A stretch of DNA of 64,000 nt from Demequina sp. NBRC 110052 (GCF_002090075.1 NZ_BBRI01000002.1:744001-808000), one strand, 5' to 3'; shown: positions 11,287 to 20,144, counted from the first letter of the stretch. The notes: generated from the letters alone by a model not told the origin. Translations and numbers: made by a program.

Positions 11287-12117
11287 TCAGTCGAGGTCGA
11301 ACGACGCCCCGGTCGCGGCCTCCGTGACCTCGAGAAGCCGCCTCCGCTGCTCCTCGTCCCTGGCGAAGCGCGGCAGGGCGCACGGCGCGCCCGACTCGTC
11401 GACATAGGCCGACGCTGGGGCCGCCCCCGTGGCGAGCGCGACGTAGGTCTGGGCCACCGCGTCGGGCTCGGCCGCTGCGCGATTCTTGGGCGCGTACAGC
11501 CACCGCTGGAGCCGTGGCTGGGCGGCCAGCTTCTCCGCGTCGAGCCGCACTGCGGGCACGCGCAGCGCCGTGACGTGCACCCGTGGGGACCACTGCTGCG
11601 CGAGGGACTCCGCGAGCATCACCTGGGCGAGCTTGGCGTGATAGTACGCCTTGGTAGGCGTGTACCAGGTGGTCGCATCCACGTCGTCCCAGCGGATGCG
11701 AATGCGCGGCATCGCCACGAGGCCCTTGGAGGCGATGAAGATGAGCCTCCCATCGTCCGATGCGGCGAGGGCGGGGCCGAGCTTCGCCGCGAGCGCTGCG
11801 GCGCCCAGGTGGTTCGTCGCCCACACGTACTCGTCGCCTGCGGCGGTCGTCTGGCGCTGCTTCATGCCAAGGTCGAAGGTCGCGGCGTTGTTGATCAGCA
11901 CGTCCACGCCGGCGTCAGCGACCTGCGCGGCCGCGCGCTCGATCGACGCGAGGTCGTCCATGTGCGTCTCGATCACGTCGACGGCTGGCCCGAGTGCCGC
12001 CCGGGCGCGATCGACAGAGCGACACAGGGCGAGCACGCGATGCCCCGCGTCCATGAGCTGCCTCGCGGCTCTCAGTCCGATGCCGGAGTTCGCTCCAGTG
12101 ATCGCCACAGTTGACAT
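11287..12117 (-). CDS. Short-chain dehydrogenase/reductase
   Basis: The 276-aa SDR starts with the nucleotide-binding motif TGANSGIG (residues 7-14), contains LINNAA, and has the catalytic YxxxK as YYHAK. The overall shape resembles the retinol dehydrogenase/WW-oxidoreductase branch (FIASKGLVAMP before the catalytic Tyr). The substrate cannot be told. ATG 12117 has GAGGAG 6 nt upstream; an in-frame ATG at 12138 has none. It is divergent from a TetR gene, and the interval holds a long perfect inverted repeat, so it is almost certainly the target of that regulator. Confidence 0.8.
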   Translation of the reverse strand: MSTVAITGANSGIGLRAARQLMDAGHRVLALCRSVDRARAALGPAVDVIETHMDDLASIERAAAQVADAGVDVLINNAATFDLGMKQRQTTAAGDEYVWATNHLGAAALAAKLGPALAASDDGRLIFIASKGLVAMPRIRIRWDDVDATTWYTPTKAYYHAKLAQVMLAESLAQQWSPRVHVTALRVPAVRLDAEKLAAQPRLQRWLYAPKNRAAAEPDAVAQTYVALATGAAPASAYVDESGAPCALPRFARDEEQRRRLLEVTEAATGASFDLD

Positions 12118-12148
12118 GTGCACTCCTCGTCGCGCCATCCGCCCTTCG

Positions 12149-12188
12149 GATTGAACGCATGTTTAAACTATAGATCATGCGTTCAATC
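12149..12188. promoter_or_regulatory. TetR operator, perfect 13-bp inverted repeat
   Basis: GATTGAACGCATG (12149-12161) and CATGCGTTCAATC (12176-12188) are perfect inverted arms around a 14-bp AT-rich spacer. The right arm covers the tetR start codon at 12177. TAAACT (12164-12169) in the spacer is a plausible -10 for a leaderless tetR transcript, and TATAGT on the minus strand (12174-12169) for the SDR gene. Binding would therefore block both promoters. Confidence 0.75.
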
Positions 12189-12758
12189 TCCGAGCAGTCG
12201 ACCCCCGCGCGCATCCGCGACGCCGCCATCCGCGCGTTCGCCCGCGACGGATACCAGGCGACCATCCGCGCCATCGCCGCAGAGGCCGGCGTCGCCCCCG
12301 GCCTCGTCATCCACCACTTCGGATCCAAGGACGATCTCCGCGAGCTGTGCGACGCGCACGTCACCACGCTCCTGCTGGACGAGAAGACCCAGGGCGCGGC
12401 CACCATCGCATCGATCGCGGATCACTTCGTGGGCGAGGACTCACCGCCGCTCATCGACTACGTGCGGCGGATGCTCAACTCAGACAGCCCTGCCGCGACC
12501 GCGCTCTTCGACAGACTCACCGAAGCGACACGACGCATGCTCCGCGACCAGCAGGCGGCCGGGCGCATTCGTGAGGATGTCGATGTGGAGGCACTCGCAC
12601 CCTTGCTCACTCTGTATGGACTCGCGCCGGTCGCGATGCCGGCGTTGCTCGCCCGCGCCACCGGGCGCGAGACCGTCGACGCCACGGCGCTCGAAGCCGC
12701 ATCGGCGGCAATGCTGCCGCTGCTCAGCGGCGGGCTGTACGGCGACACAAGCCAATAG
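12177..12758 (+). CDS. TetR/AcrR family transcriptional regulator
   Basis: The 193-aa protein has a TetR N-terminal DNA-binding domain: IRDAAIRAFARDGYQATIRAIAAEAG leads into the recognition helix region APGLVIHHFGSKDDL (about residues 38-55). The C-terminal ligand domain is not assignable. No ribosome site precedes the ATG, and a -10-like TAAACT sits 7 nt before it, so the mRNA may be leaderless. It is divergent from the SDR at 11287-12117 and shares the operator 12149-12188, part of which lies in its own first codons, so autorepression is likely. Confidence 0.9.
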   Translation: MRSISEQSTPARIRDAAIRAFARDGYQATIRAIAAEAGVAPGLVIHHFGSKDDLRELCDAHVTTLLLDEKTQGAATIASIADHFVGEDSPPLIDYVRRMLNSDSPAATALFDRLTEATRRMLRDQQAAGRIREDVDVEALAPLLTLYGLAPVAMPALLARATGRETVDATALEAASAAMLPLLSGGLYGDTSQ

Positions 12759-12853
12759 GGGGTTGACCCAAGCTGGCTTCGCGACTCACCCGTGCCCTAC
12801 GGGTGCATCGGCGCTGATCGGTGGCCACAAGCCAGCCCATACTGCAACGCCGA

Positions 12854-13291
12854 CTACACCGACCACCTAGTGAACAGCACCATCGGAAGCACCCCAAAGA
12901 ACAGCGCAATGTCTGCGCCGGCATGCGCGATGATCGAAGCGACGATGCCCCATCGGCGGTGCACCAAAAGAAAGAGCAGGGAGGCGATTCCAGTGAGGAG
13001 CACCCCCTTCCAGAGCCCCGGGATTCCATGCCAGTGTGCAGCGCCGAACGATACGACCTGGATTGCGTAGACCGCCGCGGTGCGCGCACCGCGTGACTCG
13101 GTGAGGAGCGCGCCTCTCCACACGAGCTCTTCGCCTGCCGCATTCGCGAGCGCCATCGCGACGACACCCAGCGCGATGACGAGCGCGCTGGGCCGCACGA
13201 GATCGAACACCACAGGAGATTCTGACAGTTGCCCCCTAGTTGGCACGGAAGCCATTACGCCCGCTGCCGCGCCAACACAGAGCAACAACAC
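12854..13291 (-). CDS. CPBP (CAAX-type) intramembrane protease, C-terminal part
   Basis: The 145-aa frame holds the conserved motifs of CPBP/Abi intramembrane glutamic proteases: EELVWRG (the Glu pair and Arg), FGAAHWHG with a conserved His, and HAGAD near the end. Family members are usually 200-300 aa with several helices before EExxxR, so this is short. The same frame continues upstream past a single TAA (13357-13355) into a hydrophobic 80-codon frame (13597-13355). Removing that stop would give a normal 247-aa protease. It may therefore be a nonsense-mutated gene or a split one. GTG 13291 is the first start after the stop. It converges on the TetR gene. Confidence 0.65.
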   Translation of the reverse strand: MLLLCVGAAAGVMASVPTRGQLSESPVVFDLVRPSALVIALGVVAMALANAAGEELVWRGALLTESRGARTAAVYAIQVVSFGAAHWHGIPGLWKGVLLTGIASLLFLLVHRRWGIVASIIAHAGADIALFFGVLPMVLFTRWSV

Positions 13292-13354
13292 ACCGCCACG
13301 CCACCCGACTGCACGAGCACTCGACGCGACGACTTGCCATGCCGATTTGCCGTG

Positions 13355-13597
13355 TTAGACGACGAGCCACACCACTCCAACCATGAGCGGTGCCGCGATC
13401 CACGGAACTCCTGCGGCCATCACGAATCCGAGGAGCCCGATCGCGACCCGCGTGGATACACGTGTCGCCGCGAAGACCCCTGCCAGCGCTGCCGTAGCCA
13501 CAATCCACAGGGCGTCTGACCTCGCAAGCACGAGACCTGTCGCGGAAACTGCGACGACCGCCGCGCGGATCTCAGTCGTCAGAGGGCGCAGCGTCAT
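13355..13597 (-). CDS. Hydrophobic 80-aa frame, likely N-terminal half of the adjacent CPBP protease
   Basis: ATG 13597 opens TLRPLTTEIRAAVVAVSATG and continues with three hydrophobic stretches to WLVV-stop. The protein would be almost wholly membrane-embedded. It overlaps the end of the upstream gene (13572-14027) by 26 nt in another frame, as in translational coupling. It is in the same frame as 12854-13291, separated by one TAA and 21 further codons with no start. I infer that both are parts of one broken or formerly single protease gene; an independent small membrane protein cannot be excluded. Confidence 0.5.
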   Translation of the reverse strand: MTLRPLTTEIRAAVVAVSATGLVLARSDALWIVATAALAGVFAATRVSTRVAIGLLGFVMAAGVPWIAAPLMVGVVWLVV

Positions 13598-14027
13598 CGC
13601 TTGCGGATGCGCGCACGAGCGGAACAGTCGAGAGCGACCCAAGCGGTACTGAGACGCCGCCGCCTGCCCAGACAGGGCCGGAGTTGCCTGCTGCGGGCTG
13701 AAGGAGACACACGAAGTCACCTTCAGAGTCAGCGAGCTCCGGCCACCCATGACCGAGCTCATCCATCGCCCACTCACTCGCGATATCTGCGATCGAGACC
13801 GCGCTAGGTGTGCCTTCCGCATCCGTATCGAGCAGCGTCTGCAGCCCGCGAAGCACCATGACGAAACCACTTCGAGGGAAGCCATCTGCTACGGCCGACG
13901 GCTTCCCGGCGATCCACTCATCACGAGCGAGGTCAAGCACCCCCGCATCGAAGTCGAGGCCAACCAGTGCCAGATCTGCGGCGATCGCACCAAGCACGTC
14001 GTGCAGCGAGATGTGTTGCTGGCCCAT
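13572..14027 (-). CDS. Hypothetical acidic protein
   Basis: I do not recognise this 151-aa protein. It is soluble and acidic, starting GQQHISLHDVLGAIAADLAL and ending in an Asp/Ser/Ala tail (ASASDDAAPSDD). No motif suggests an activity. ATG 14027 follows the upstream lipoprotein's TAG by two bases and has AGGA about 10 nt before it; a GTG at 14045 is in frame. It forms a tight minus-strand run with the lipoprotein 14030-14443 and the membrane frame 13355-13597, so the three are probably cotranscribed. Confidence 0.55.
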   Translation of the reverse strand: MGQQHISLHDVLGAIAADLALVGLDFDAGVLDLARDEWIAGKPSAVADGFPRSGFVMVLRGLQTLLDTDAEGTPSAVSIADIASEWAMDELGHGWPELADSEGDFVCLLQPAAGNSGPVWAGGGVSVPLGSLSTVPLVRASASDDAAPSDD

Positions 14028-14029
14028 GG

Positions 14030-14443
14030 CTACATGATCCTGCACTGCATGGAGAACTCAAGCACGACTTGCTTGCCGTATGTGACGTAGCCGGAGACGT
14101 TCATGATCTTGCCGGAGTTCTTGGCGGCAGTCGCGGCCGAGACGCTGCCATGCGGCGCATAGGTCTGCGACTTAGCGTCATAGCGCTTGCCGTTGACGTA
14201 GACGTCGACGACGTAGAGCGTTCCCGAGTAGGACGCGTTCGGATATGCCCCCCACTGGATCGCACGCCCGGTGGCCGCCTGCTGGATTGTGAAAGAACCG
14301 TACGAAGACGGCGCCTTGTAGCTATGGCAGCTACTGATCGGTGGCGACACCTCAACTGAAGCGCACCCGCCAAGCGTCATCGTGGCGAGCAACGCGCCTA
14401 CGATCACCGCCGCTACTCGCCGGACTGCCGACACTGTATTCAC
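14030..14443 (-). CDS. Hypothetical lipoprotein
   Basis: The 137-aa product has a classical lipoprotein signal: a basic start (VNTVSAVRR), a hydrophobic core (VAAVIVGALLATM) and lipobox TLGGC. The mature part is about 108 aa, polar, with CHSYKAPSSYGSFTIQQAATG near its start and MQCRIM at the end, giving a possible disulfide. No family is recognised. GTG 14443 is preceded by AAGGGGG; an upstream in-frame ATG at 14500 lacks one. It is divergent from another lipoprotein gene at 14693. Both look like accessory, strain-variable genes. Confidence 0.65.
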   Translation of the reverse strand: MNTVSAVRRVAAVIVGALLATMTLGGCASVEVSPPISSCHSYKAPSSYGSFTIQQAATGRAIQWGAYPNASYSGTLYVVDVYVNGKRYDAKSQTYAPHGSVSAATAAKNSGKIMNVSGYVTYGKQVVLEFSMQCRIM

Positions 14444-14692
14444 TTTTCCCCCTTGAATCGGCGCACGCCCGTACACGCGCAGCGTGCGATTTTCCCCCAT
14501 TACCAGGCACGCTACGGATCACTGGCGCCAGGTGCCAGAAGCCACTTATGGGGGCGGAAGCGGCCGAAGCTGACCATTGCTTCCAGCTCGACGACCCATG
14601 TCGCTGCTGTTGCCCCCGACTCAGTAGCGTTCGTAAGGTGCGTTTAGGGGGATCGCGTCCCTTCCAGCGCGAACACGCACTCAGGGGGACCT

Positions 14693-15148
14693 TTGACGGC
14701 AGTCAGACGCATCACGAGCGCCGCGTTCGTGGTGTCAGCGGCTACGTGGCTCGCGGGATGCACCGCCAGCTCTGACGCCCAGGTGCCCGACGAATCGGAC
14801 GTGGCGACTCTCGTGGAGCAGGCGTACAACTCACGCGACGACATGGCCACCCTGTGCGGCTTGGCGTCCTCACGAGGAATCTGCGAAGCGATGTTCCAAG
14901 GCGCTGGCGCCGCACCCACAGCCCAGCCGGAGGTTGTGTGCACTCAACCGTACGAGGGCCACGGGGACTACACGTCCGGACTGCTCGTGCGAACCGTGAC
15001 GAAGGACAGCGCTGGCGCCGACATCGTGTTCGACACGCTCGCAGTTGACACCGATCAGGGCGCGAGGCTCATGAACGTCATCTACTGGGTGCCGCTTCGG
15101 GTCTCATACGGAGACACAACAGAGGACCTGGTCGACCTCACCTGTTGA
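14693..15148 (+). CDS. Hypothetical lipoprotein
   Basis: The 151-aa product starts with TTG, with AGGGGG just upstream. It has a signal peptide (TAVRRITSAAFVVSAATW) and the lipobox LAGC at about residue 23. The mature domain contains four cysteines (CGLASSRGIC, VVC, and the C-terminal LTC) that could form two disulfides. I recognise no domain. It is divergent from lipoprotein 14030-14443; the 249-bp gap between them shows no clear operator. Confidence 0.65.
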   Translation: MTAVRRITSAAFVVSAATWLAGCTASSDAQVPDESDVATLVEQAYNSRDDMATLCGLASSRGICEAMFQGAGAAPTAQPEVVCTQPYEGHGDYTSGLLVRTVTKDSAGADIVFDTLAVDTDQGARLMNVIYWVPLRVSYGDTTEDLVDLTC

Positions 15149-15229
15149 CCACGGGCGGGGCCGTCTCCGTCGACGTCGAGATCGGCAGTATGGGAGTGTG
15201 GAGACCAGGGACGACGCAGGGGGGCGACC

Positions 15230-15748
15230 ATGGCCAACTCGATCGACGACCTCGCAGCGCAGCGCGAGTCGCGCCCGGCGCGCGAGAGGCCTCGATGGGG
15301 TGCTGGCATCGGCTTCGGGGCGGCGGCCGTCTTCATCGCTGCTCTGCTCCACACGTTCTCTCCGGGTTACACCCTGATCACCCACGGCGGCGCATTCATC
15401 GACGGACTGCACGCTCTTCTCGCGGCGATGTGGGGGCTTCTCTTCGCCGCCCTCTTCGCGGGCGTCATCGTGCTGGCAGCCCGCAACACCGATGCCGCAC
15501 TCGTGGCAGCCGGAACCGTGCTCGTACTCCAAGTGCTTGCGACCATCGTCGGAGTGTTGCTCGCGTACGACTACATCCCCGGCCTCGAAGCCGCGCAGGA
15601 GAACTCGATCGCGGAGGCTGCACTGAGGATGCAGTTCTCCACAAGCACCTCGCTCCTCATCACCTCACTCGCTGGAGCATTCGTCGGCGGATGGCTCGTC
15701 GCGCGCCGGGATGCCGTCAATGAGCAGGGCAATCAGGCGAGACCTTAG
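15230..15748 (+). CDS. Hypothetical integral membrane protein
   Basis: The 172-aa protein has a charged N-terminus (QRESRPARERPR), then four hydrophobic helices at about residues 25-42, 62-84, 91-113 and 136-155, and a short charged tail. GGGGGGCGACC precedes the ATG, a good ribosome site. No catalytic or transport motif is visible and I do not recognise the family. It stands alone between a lipoprotein gene and the MscS gene, each on the same strand but with gaps of 81 and 127 bp. Confidence 0.65.
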   Translation: MANSIDDLAAQRESRPARERPRWGAGIGFGAAAVFIAALLHTFSPGYTLITHGGAFIDGLHALLAAMWGLLFAALFAGVIVLAARNTDAALVAAGTVLVLQVLATIVGVLLAYDYIPGLEAAQENSIAEAALRMQFSTSTSLLITSLAGAFVGGWLVARRDAVNEQGNQARP

Positions 15749-15875
15749 GGCACTGCCCGCGCGCGGTCACCGCCTCGACCGCGAGCGCAGCGCGTAGCCA
15801 ATCCTCACTCTGGGGTCACGTCCCTGAAACACCCCTCTCCTACTGTCGAAGGAACGACGAACGATGGGGAGGACC

Positions 15876-17096
15876 ATGCTCGAGGACTGGATCACGTTCG
15901 GGGTCGCCGTGGCGATCAGCGTGGGCGCCGCCTTGCTTGCGGCGCTGGTGGTGGAGCTGGCGATGCGCGTGGTGGCGCGTCGGAACGACTGGGCGCGGTC
16001 CCTGATCAACCACACGCGCAAGCCCTTCTGGTCCCTAGCGCTGCTCGGCGGACTGTGGGCGGGCGTGGGCGCGGCCTTCCCCGCATCCTCGTGGCGCCCG
16101 ATGCTGCTGCAGCTGTTCACGATCCTCGCTGTCGGCGTGATCGCCTGGCTTCTGATCGCGTTCGTGCAGTTCGTCACGGATCTCACGCTCGTGCACACGC
16201 GGATCGACATCCCTGACAATCGGGTGGCGCGCAAGCTGCGCACCCAGACGTTGATCATGCGGCGCCTCGCGATCGCGCTGATCGTGATCATCGCCGTGGG
16301 CGCCGCGTTGTTCACGTTCGACGAGGTGCGCGCGCTGGGGGCGAGCATCCTCGCCTCGGCCGGCATCGCATCGATCGTCGCGGGTCTCGCGGCACAGTCA
16401 GTGCTGGGCAACATCTTCGCGGGAATCCAGCTTGTGTTCTCCGACGCGCTGCGCGTGGACGACGTCATCGTCGCCGAGGGCGAGTGGGGTCGCGTGGGCG
16501 AGATCACGCTCACGTACGTGGTGCTGGACCTGTGGGATGACCGGCGCCTGGTGCTCCCCTGCACGTACTTCACGACCACGCCCTATCAGAACTGGACCCG
16601 GCAGGGTTCAGAGTTGCTCGGCTCCGTAGAGTTCGACCTGGACTGGCGCGTCTCGCCGCAGAAGATGCGCGAGCACCTCGAGCAAGTTCTCGCTGACGCG
16701 CCGCTCTACGACGGCCGCGCGAACGTGTTGCAAGTCACCGAGGCCACGTCGGGCTACGTCCGCGTCCGCATCCTCGTCACCGCCAAGGACGCGCCGACGC
16801 TGTACGACCTCAGGTGCTTTGTGCGCGAGGCGATGGTGCTGTGGATCCAGAGCGTCATGCCCGACGCGGCGCCCGCCCAGCGCGTGCTGGTCGCCGAGAA
16901 CACACCCGCCAAGCCCACCCGACGCGGGAAGGCGCCGCAGAGCGAGCAGGCGGGCGAGAGCGGGCTGTTCACTGGCAGCGCCGAGGCGGAGGAGCGCGCC
17001 AGCCACTTCACCCACGGGGAGGCACGCGAGCGCCGTGACGACGACGTTCCGACGCCGATCGAGGAAAAGGTCACGGGTGAGGCGACGCGGCCCTGA
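15876..17096 (+). CDS. MscS-type mechanosensitive ion channel
   Basis: This small-conductance mechanosensitive channel protects against osmotic down-shock. The 406-aa protein has four TM helices (about 7-28, 50-68, 76-103, 127-148) and then the MscS pore signature: ASAGIASIVAGLAAQSVLGN followed by IFAGIQLVFSDALRVDDVIV (about residues 160-198), leading into the beta domain with EWGRVGEITLTYV. The cytoplasmic C-terminus is extended by about 75 polar residues, rich in Glu/Arg/Pro, that the core family lacks. I chose ATG 15876 because GGGGAGG sits 4 nt before it; ATG 15864 has none. It converges on the gene at 17100. Confidence 0.92.
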   Translation: MLEDWITFGVAVAISVGAALLAALVVELAMRVVARRNDWARSLINHTRKPFWSLALLGGLWAGVGAAFPASSWRPMLLQLFTILAVGVIAWLLIAFVQFVTDLTLVHTRIDIPDNRVARKLRTQTLIMRRLAIALIVIIAVGAALFTFDEVRALGASILASAGIASIVAGLAAQSVLGNIFAGIQLVFSDALRVDDVIVAEGEWGRVGEITLTYVVLDLWDDRRLVLPCTYFTTTPYQNWTRQGSELLGSVEFDLDWRVSPQKMREHLEQVLADAPLYDGRANVLQVTEATSGYVRVRILVTAKDAPTLYDLRCFVREAMVLWIQSVMPDAAPAQRVLVAENTPAKPTRRGKAPQSEQAGESGLFTGSAEAEERASHFTHGEARERRDDDVPTPIEEKVTGEATRP

Positions 17097-17099
17097 GGA

Positions 17100-17633
17100 T
17101 CAGTCCAGGGCGTAGGGCGACACGTAGGCGCGCAGCGCGTCGGGCATGATCGTGGCGCTGCCGAGCGTGACGTACGCCGTTCCGCCCTTACCCATGCCGA
17201 AGTCGCCGAGCATCGGTTGCAGCTCGGCGAAGTCCACGCCGACGGGCTCGCCCTCCTCGTACCGCGAGGCCGAGAAGAAGAAGTTGTAGTTGACCGTGCC
17301 TCCGAGCACGTCGCGCGCGATCACGAGGACCTCGTCGACCACCCGCGCCTGCTCGGCGGGCGTGAGCCCCTCGGCGAGGATGATCTGCGACGAGTACTGC
17401 ACGTTGATTGGCAAGCCCGGCCGGGCGGAGGAGACGAAGCCATCCACCACGCCGTCCACCTCGAGGACGAGAGCCTCGGCCTCGTCGGCCACGACCTCGC
17501 CACCCGTCCACTGGGGCCACGCGCGTCCGATCGCGACGGCTGCGGTGACAAGCAGCACTACGACTACTACGCCCGACGCTATCCAGAGCACGCGGCGTGG
17601 CGTGCGTGTGCGCGGCGAGACAGTCTCAGTCAC
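17100..17633 (-). CDS. Hypothetical membrane-anchored protein
   Basis: From GTG 17633 the protein is 177 aa: a short basic cytoplasmic tail (SPRTRTPRR), one TM helix (about 15-37), then an extracytoplasmic domain. GGGGGAGGAG lies immediately upstream, a very strong ribosome site that rules out the longer frame to 17702. The external domain contains LTPAEQARVVDEVLVIARDV and NYNFFFSAS, with no family I recognise. Convergent with mscS, 3 bp apart. Confidence 0.6.
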   Translation of the reverse strand: MTETVSPRTRTPRRVLWIASGVVVVVLLVTAAVAIGRAWPQWTGGEVVADEAEALVLEVDGVVDGFVSSARPGLPINVQYSSQIILAEGLTPAEQARVVDEVLVIARDVLGGTVNYNFFFSASRYEEGEPVGVDFAELQPMLGDFGMGKGGTAYVTLGSATIMPDALRAYVSPYALD

Positions 17634-17659
17634 GTTGCTCCTCCCCCTTGCGTGGCAGG

Positions 17660-17914
17660 CTAACCGATCCTGCTGAGCGGGCGGCACTGGATCAACACCC
17701 ACGAGAACCCATCCTGGCCATCTGTTGCTCTGTACGTGATTTCCAGGCGCGCATTCTCGAAGAAGATCTCGCTACCGAACCCCTGGGCGTGCATCGAGTA
17801 GTGAAGCCACACCCGGCAAGCTGAGTTCTCCGTCACGGCTTCGCCGATTCCCTCCGGATCGTCCCAAACCACGACAGTCGCCGCATCGTGCAGAACGTCG
17901 TCGCCATTCGTCAT
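17660..17914 (-). CDS. Cold-shock-domain-like small protein
   Basis: The 84-aa product resembles a diverged cold-shock (OB-fold) domain: ATVVVWDDPEGIGEAV corresponds to the strand-turn region GTVKWFNxxKGFGFI, VWLHYSMHAQGFGSE to VFVHxSAI, and ARLEITYRATDGQDGFSWVL followed by IQCRPL to the last strands. The aromatic RNA-binding residues of strands 2 and 3 are mostly absent, so nucleic-acid binding is uncertain. ATG 17914 has GAGG 9 nt upstream. It is the tail of a very long antisense frame across pgi, which is an artefact; only this part is plausible. Confidence 0.5.
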   Translation of the reverse strand: MTNGDDVLHDAATVVVWDDPEGIGEAVTENSACRVWLHYSMHAQGFGSEIFFENARLEITYRATDGQDGFSWVLIQCRPLSRIG

Positions 17915-18052
17915 CACAGAAGCCTCACCTTGGCGGCAACGAGCAGGAATCCCTGGGCGAATGTGTTGTCCACCCTCGCCTGGAAGTTGAAGGTATCTGA
18001 GAAGTCGAATGGGATGGGACGCTGAGACGCCCAGCATGCGAGAATCGCGCCC

Positions 18053-18337
18053 ATGCCCGTGGTCAGCAAGCGTATCGCCGAACGCATTGCCGACGACTTC
18101 GGCACCTCCGCGCCTCAGGTGATGAGCGCGCTCGAACGGCTGGACCTCAGCCACGAGGCAGACCCCGAGCGCGTGCACGCCGCGGTGACGCTCGTGGCGA
18201 AGGGCAACCGGGTGATGTTCGATGACGCGCTCGAGCACGCCCGCGAGGACTGGCGCGACCTGCTCACGCGCGCTCGCCTCGAGACCGACGGCTGGCGCGC
18301 GAAGCTCGACTACGAGCTCGGCCTCGACGAGCACTGA
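18053..18337 (+). CDS. Hypothetical small helical protein
   Basis: The 94-aa charged protein appears all-helical and begins MPVVSKRIAERIADDFG. It contains APQVMSALERLDLSHEADPE and ends LDYELGLDEH. No domain is recognised. Codon use and the even charge distribution suggest a real coding region. It is divergent from the cold-shock-like gene, with 138 bp between. No strong ribosome site is visible before the ATG. Confidence 0.55.
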   Translation: MPVVSKRIAERIADDFGTSAPQVMSALERLDLSHEADPERVHAAVTLVAKGNRVMFDDALEHAREDWRDLLTRARLETDGWRAKLDYELGLDEH

Positions 18338-18355
18338 GCGGCACAGGACACTCAG

Positions 18356-18372
18356 CCCCGGCGTCGGGCGTG
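18356..18372 (-). repeat. Recurring gene-border motif, copy 3
   Basis: The minus strand reads CACGCCCGACGCCGGGG, two mismatches from copies 1 and 2. It lies in the 96-bp gap before pgi. Confidence 0.4.
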
Positions 18373-18433
18373 TCCCCCACCCAAGCCCACGGTCCCGGTG
18401 ACGCGTCCTCTCAACGGCACTAGCCTGGAGGGC

Positions 18434-20113
18434 GTGAACGCACCCATCGATTGCACCGCTACGTCCGCCTGGGCCGAGCTCGAGGCCCACAAGTCCGCCT
18501 TCACCCCCGATCTGCGCGGCTGGTTCGCCGCCGACGCGGGCCGTGTGGAGCGCTTCAGCCTTCCGCTGGCCGACCTGCACGTGGACCTGTCCAAGAACCT
18601 CGTGACCGACGAGATCCTCGCCAGCCTCGTGAAGCTCGCCGAGGAGACCGGCGTCGCCGACCGCTACGCCGCGATGCTCGCGGGCGAGCACATCAACACC
18701 ACCGAGGACCGCGCCGTGCTGCACACCGCGCTGCGCCGTCCTGCCGGCGCGGAGCCGCAGCTCGTCGTCGACGGCCAGAACGTGGACGAGGACGTGCACG
18801 AGGTCCTGAGCGCCATGTCCGAGTTCGCCGAGCGCGTCCGCTCCGGCGAATGGTTGGGCATCACCGGCAAGAAGGTCGAGACGGTCGTCAACATCGGCAT
18901 CGGCGGCTCCGACCTGGGCCCCGTCATGGTCTACGAGGCACTCGAGCCCTACGCGACCGCCGGCATCGAGGCACGCTTCGTCTCGAACATCGACCCCACG
19001 GACATGGGTCAGAAGGTCAAGGGCCTCGACCCCGAGACCACGCTGTTCATCGTCGCCTCGAAGACCTTCACCACGCTCGAGACCCTCACCAACGCGCGCC
19101 TCGCACGCGACTGGCTGTGGACCGCGCTGGCCGAGGCCGGCGTCTCCGTCGCCACCGACGAGGAGAAGTCCGACGCCGTGGCCCATCACTTCGTCGCCGT
19201 CTCCACCGCACTCGACAAGGTCGCGGCCTTCGGCATCGACCCGACCAACGCGTTCGGCTTCTGGGATTGGGTGGGCGGCCGCTACAGCGTCGACTCGGCC
19301 ATCGGCCTGTCGCTGTCCATCTCGCTCGGCCCCGACGTCTTCGGCGACCTGCTCGAGGGCTTCCACGCCGTCGACCGCCACGTGGCCGAGACCCCGCTCG
19401 AGAAGAACGTGCCCGTCCTCATGGGCCTTCTCAACGTCTGGTACGTGAACTTCCTGGGCGCGCAGTCGCACGCCGTGCTGCCCTACGCCCAGCAGTTGCA
19501 CCGCTTCGCGGCGTACCTGCAGCAGCTCACCATGGAGTCCAACGGGAAGTCGGTCCGCTGGGACGGCTCCCCCGTCACCACGGAGACCGGCGAGATCTTC
19601 TGGGGCGAGCCCGGCACCAACGGCCAGCACGCGTTCTACCAGCTGATCCACCAGGGCACGAAGCTCATCCCGGCTGACTTCATCGCCGTGGTCAACCCCG
19701 CTTACCCGCTTGAGGACGGCGGCCAGGACGTGCACGCGCTGTTCCTCGCCAACTTCCTCGCGCAGACCAAGGCGCTGGCGTTCGGCAAGACGGCCGACGA
19801 GGTGCGTGCCGAAGGCACCGAGGGCCCCCTCGTGGCCGCGCGCACGTTCGCAGGCAACCGACCGACCACGTCGATCTTCGCGCCCTCGCTGACGCCGCAG
19901 GTGCTCGGCCAGCTCATCGCACTGTACGAGCACATCACCTTCACGCAGGGCGTGATCTGGGGCATCAACTCGTTCGACCAGTGGGGCGTGGAGCTGGGCA
20001 AGAAGCTCGCGCTCGAGATCGCGCCGGCGATCGAGGGCGACGACGAGGCCCTCGCTTCGCAGGACGCCTCGACGCAGGCGCTCATCGCGTACTACCGGGC
20101 GAACCGCAAGTAG
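18434..20113 (+). CDS. pgi: Glucose-6-phosphate isomerase
   Basis: This interconverts glucose 6-phosphate and fructose 6-phosphate in glycolysis and gluconeogenesis. The 559-aa protein has the family signatures: [18 protein letters not shown] for phosphate binding, [13 protein letters not shown], the catalytic-Glu region [12 protein letters not shown], and [17 protein letters not shown]. Length is normal for the long bacterial form. GTG 18434 follows GGAGGGC closely; the frame is open to 18398 without a better site. It stands alone and is followed by two hairpins. Confidence 0.97.
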   Translation: MNAPIDCTATSAWAELEAHKSAFTPDLRGWFAADAGRVERFSLPLADLHVDLSKNLVTDEILASLVKLAEETGVADRYAAMLAGEHINTTEDRAVLHTALRRPAGAEPQLVVDGQNVDEDVHEVLSAMSEFAERVRSGEWLGITGKKVETVVNIGIGGSDLGPVMVYEALEPYATAGIEARFVSNIDPTDMGQKVKGLDPETTLFIVASKTFTTLETLTNARLARDWLWTALAEAGVSVATDEEKSDAVAHHFVAVSTALDKVAAFGIDPTNAFGFWDWVGGRYSVDSAIGLSLSISLGPDVFGDLLEGFHAVDRHVAETPLEKNVPVLMGLLNVWYVNFLGAQSHAVLPYAQQLHRFAAYLQQLTMESNGKSVRWDGSPVTTETGEIFWGEPGTNGQHAFYQLIHQGTKLIPADFIAVVNPAYPLEDGGQDVHALFLANFLAQTKALAFGKTADEVRAEGTEGPLVAARTFAGNRPTTSIFAPSLTPQVLGQLIALYEHITFTQGVIWGINSFDQWGVELGKKLALEIAPAIEGDDEALASQDASTQALIAYYRANRK

Positions 20114-20144
20114 TCAGCGCCCGGCGCACACCGCGCCCGCTGAC
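20113..20144 (+). terminator. Terminator hairpin after pgi
   Basis: GTCAGCG (20113-20119) pairs with CGCTGAC (20138-20144), and GGCGC (20123-20127) with GCGCC (20133-20137) inside. The stem begins at the last base of the pgi stop codon. Confidence 0.65.

Noticed and set aside
17914-18105. A 63-codon minus-strand frame whose stop overlaps the cold-shock-like gene start (TGATG)
   Set aside because: It overlaps the 5' end of the gene at 18053 on the other strand, has no ribosome site and no recognisable domain. The overlap could be chance.
17660-19933. A 757-codon minus-strand open frame across pgi
   Set aside because: It is antisense to pgi, composed of His/Arg/Val/Asp shadow sequence, and has no domain. 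Only its last 84 codons (17914-17660) look coding.
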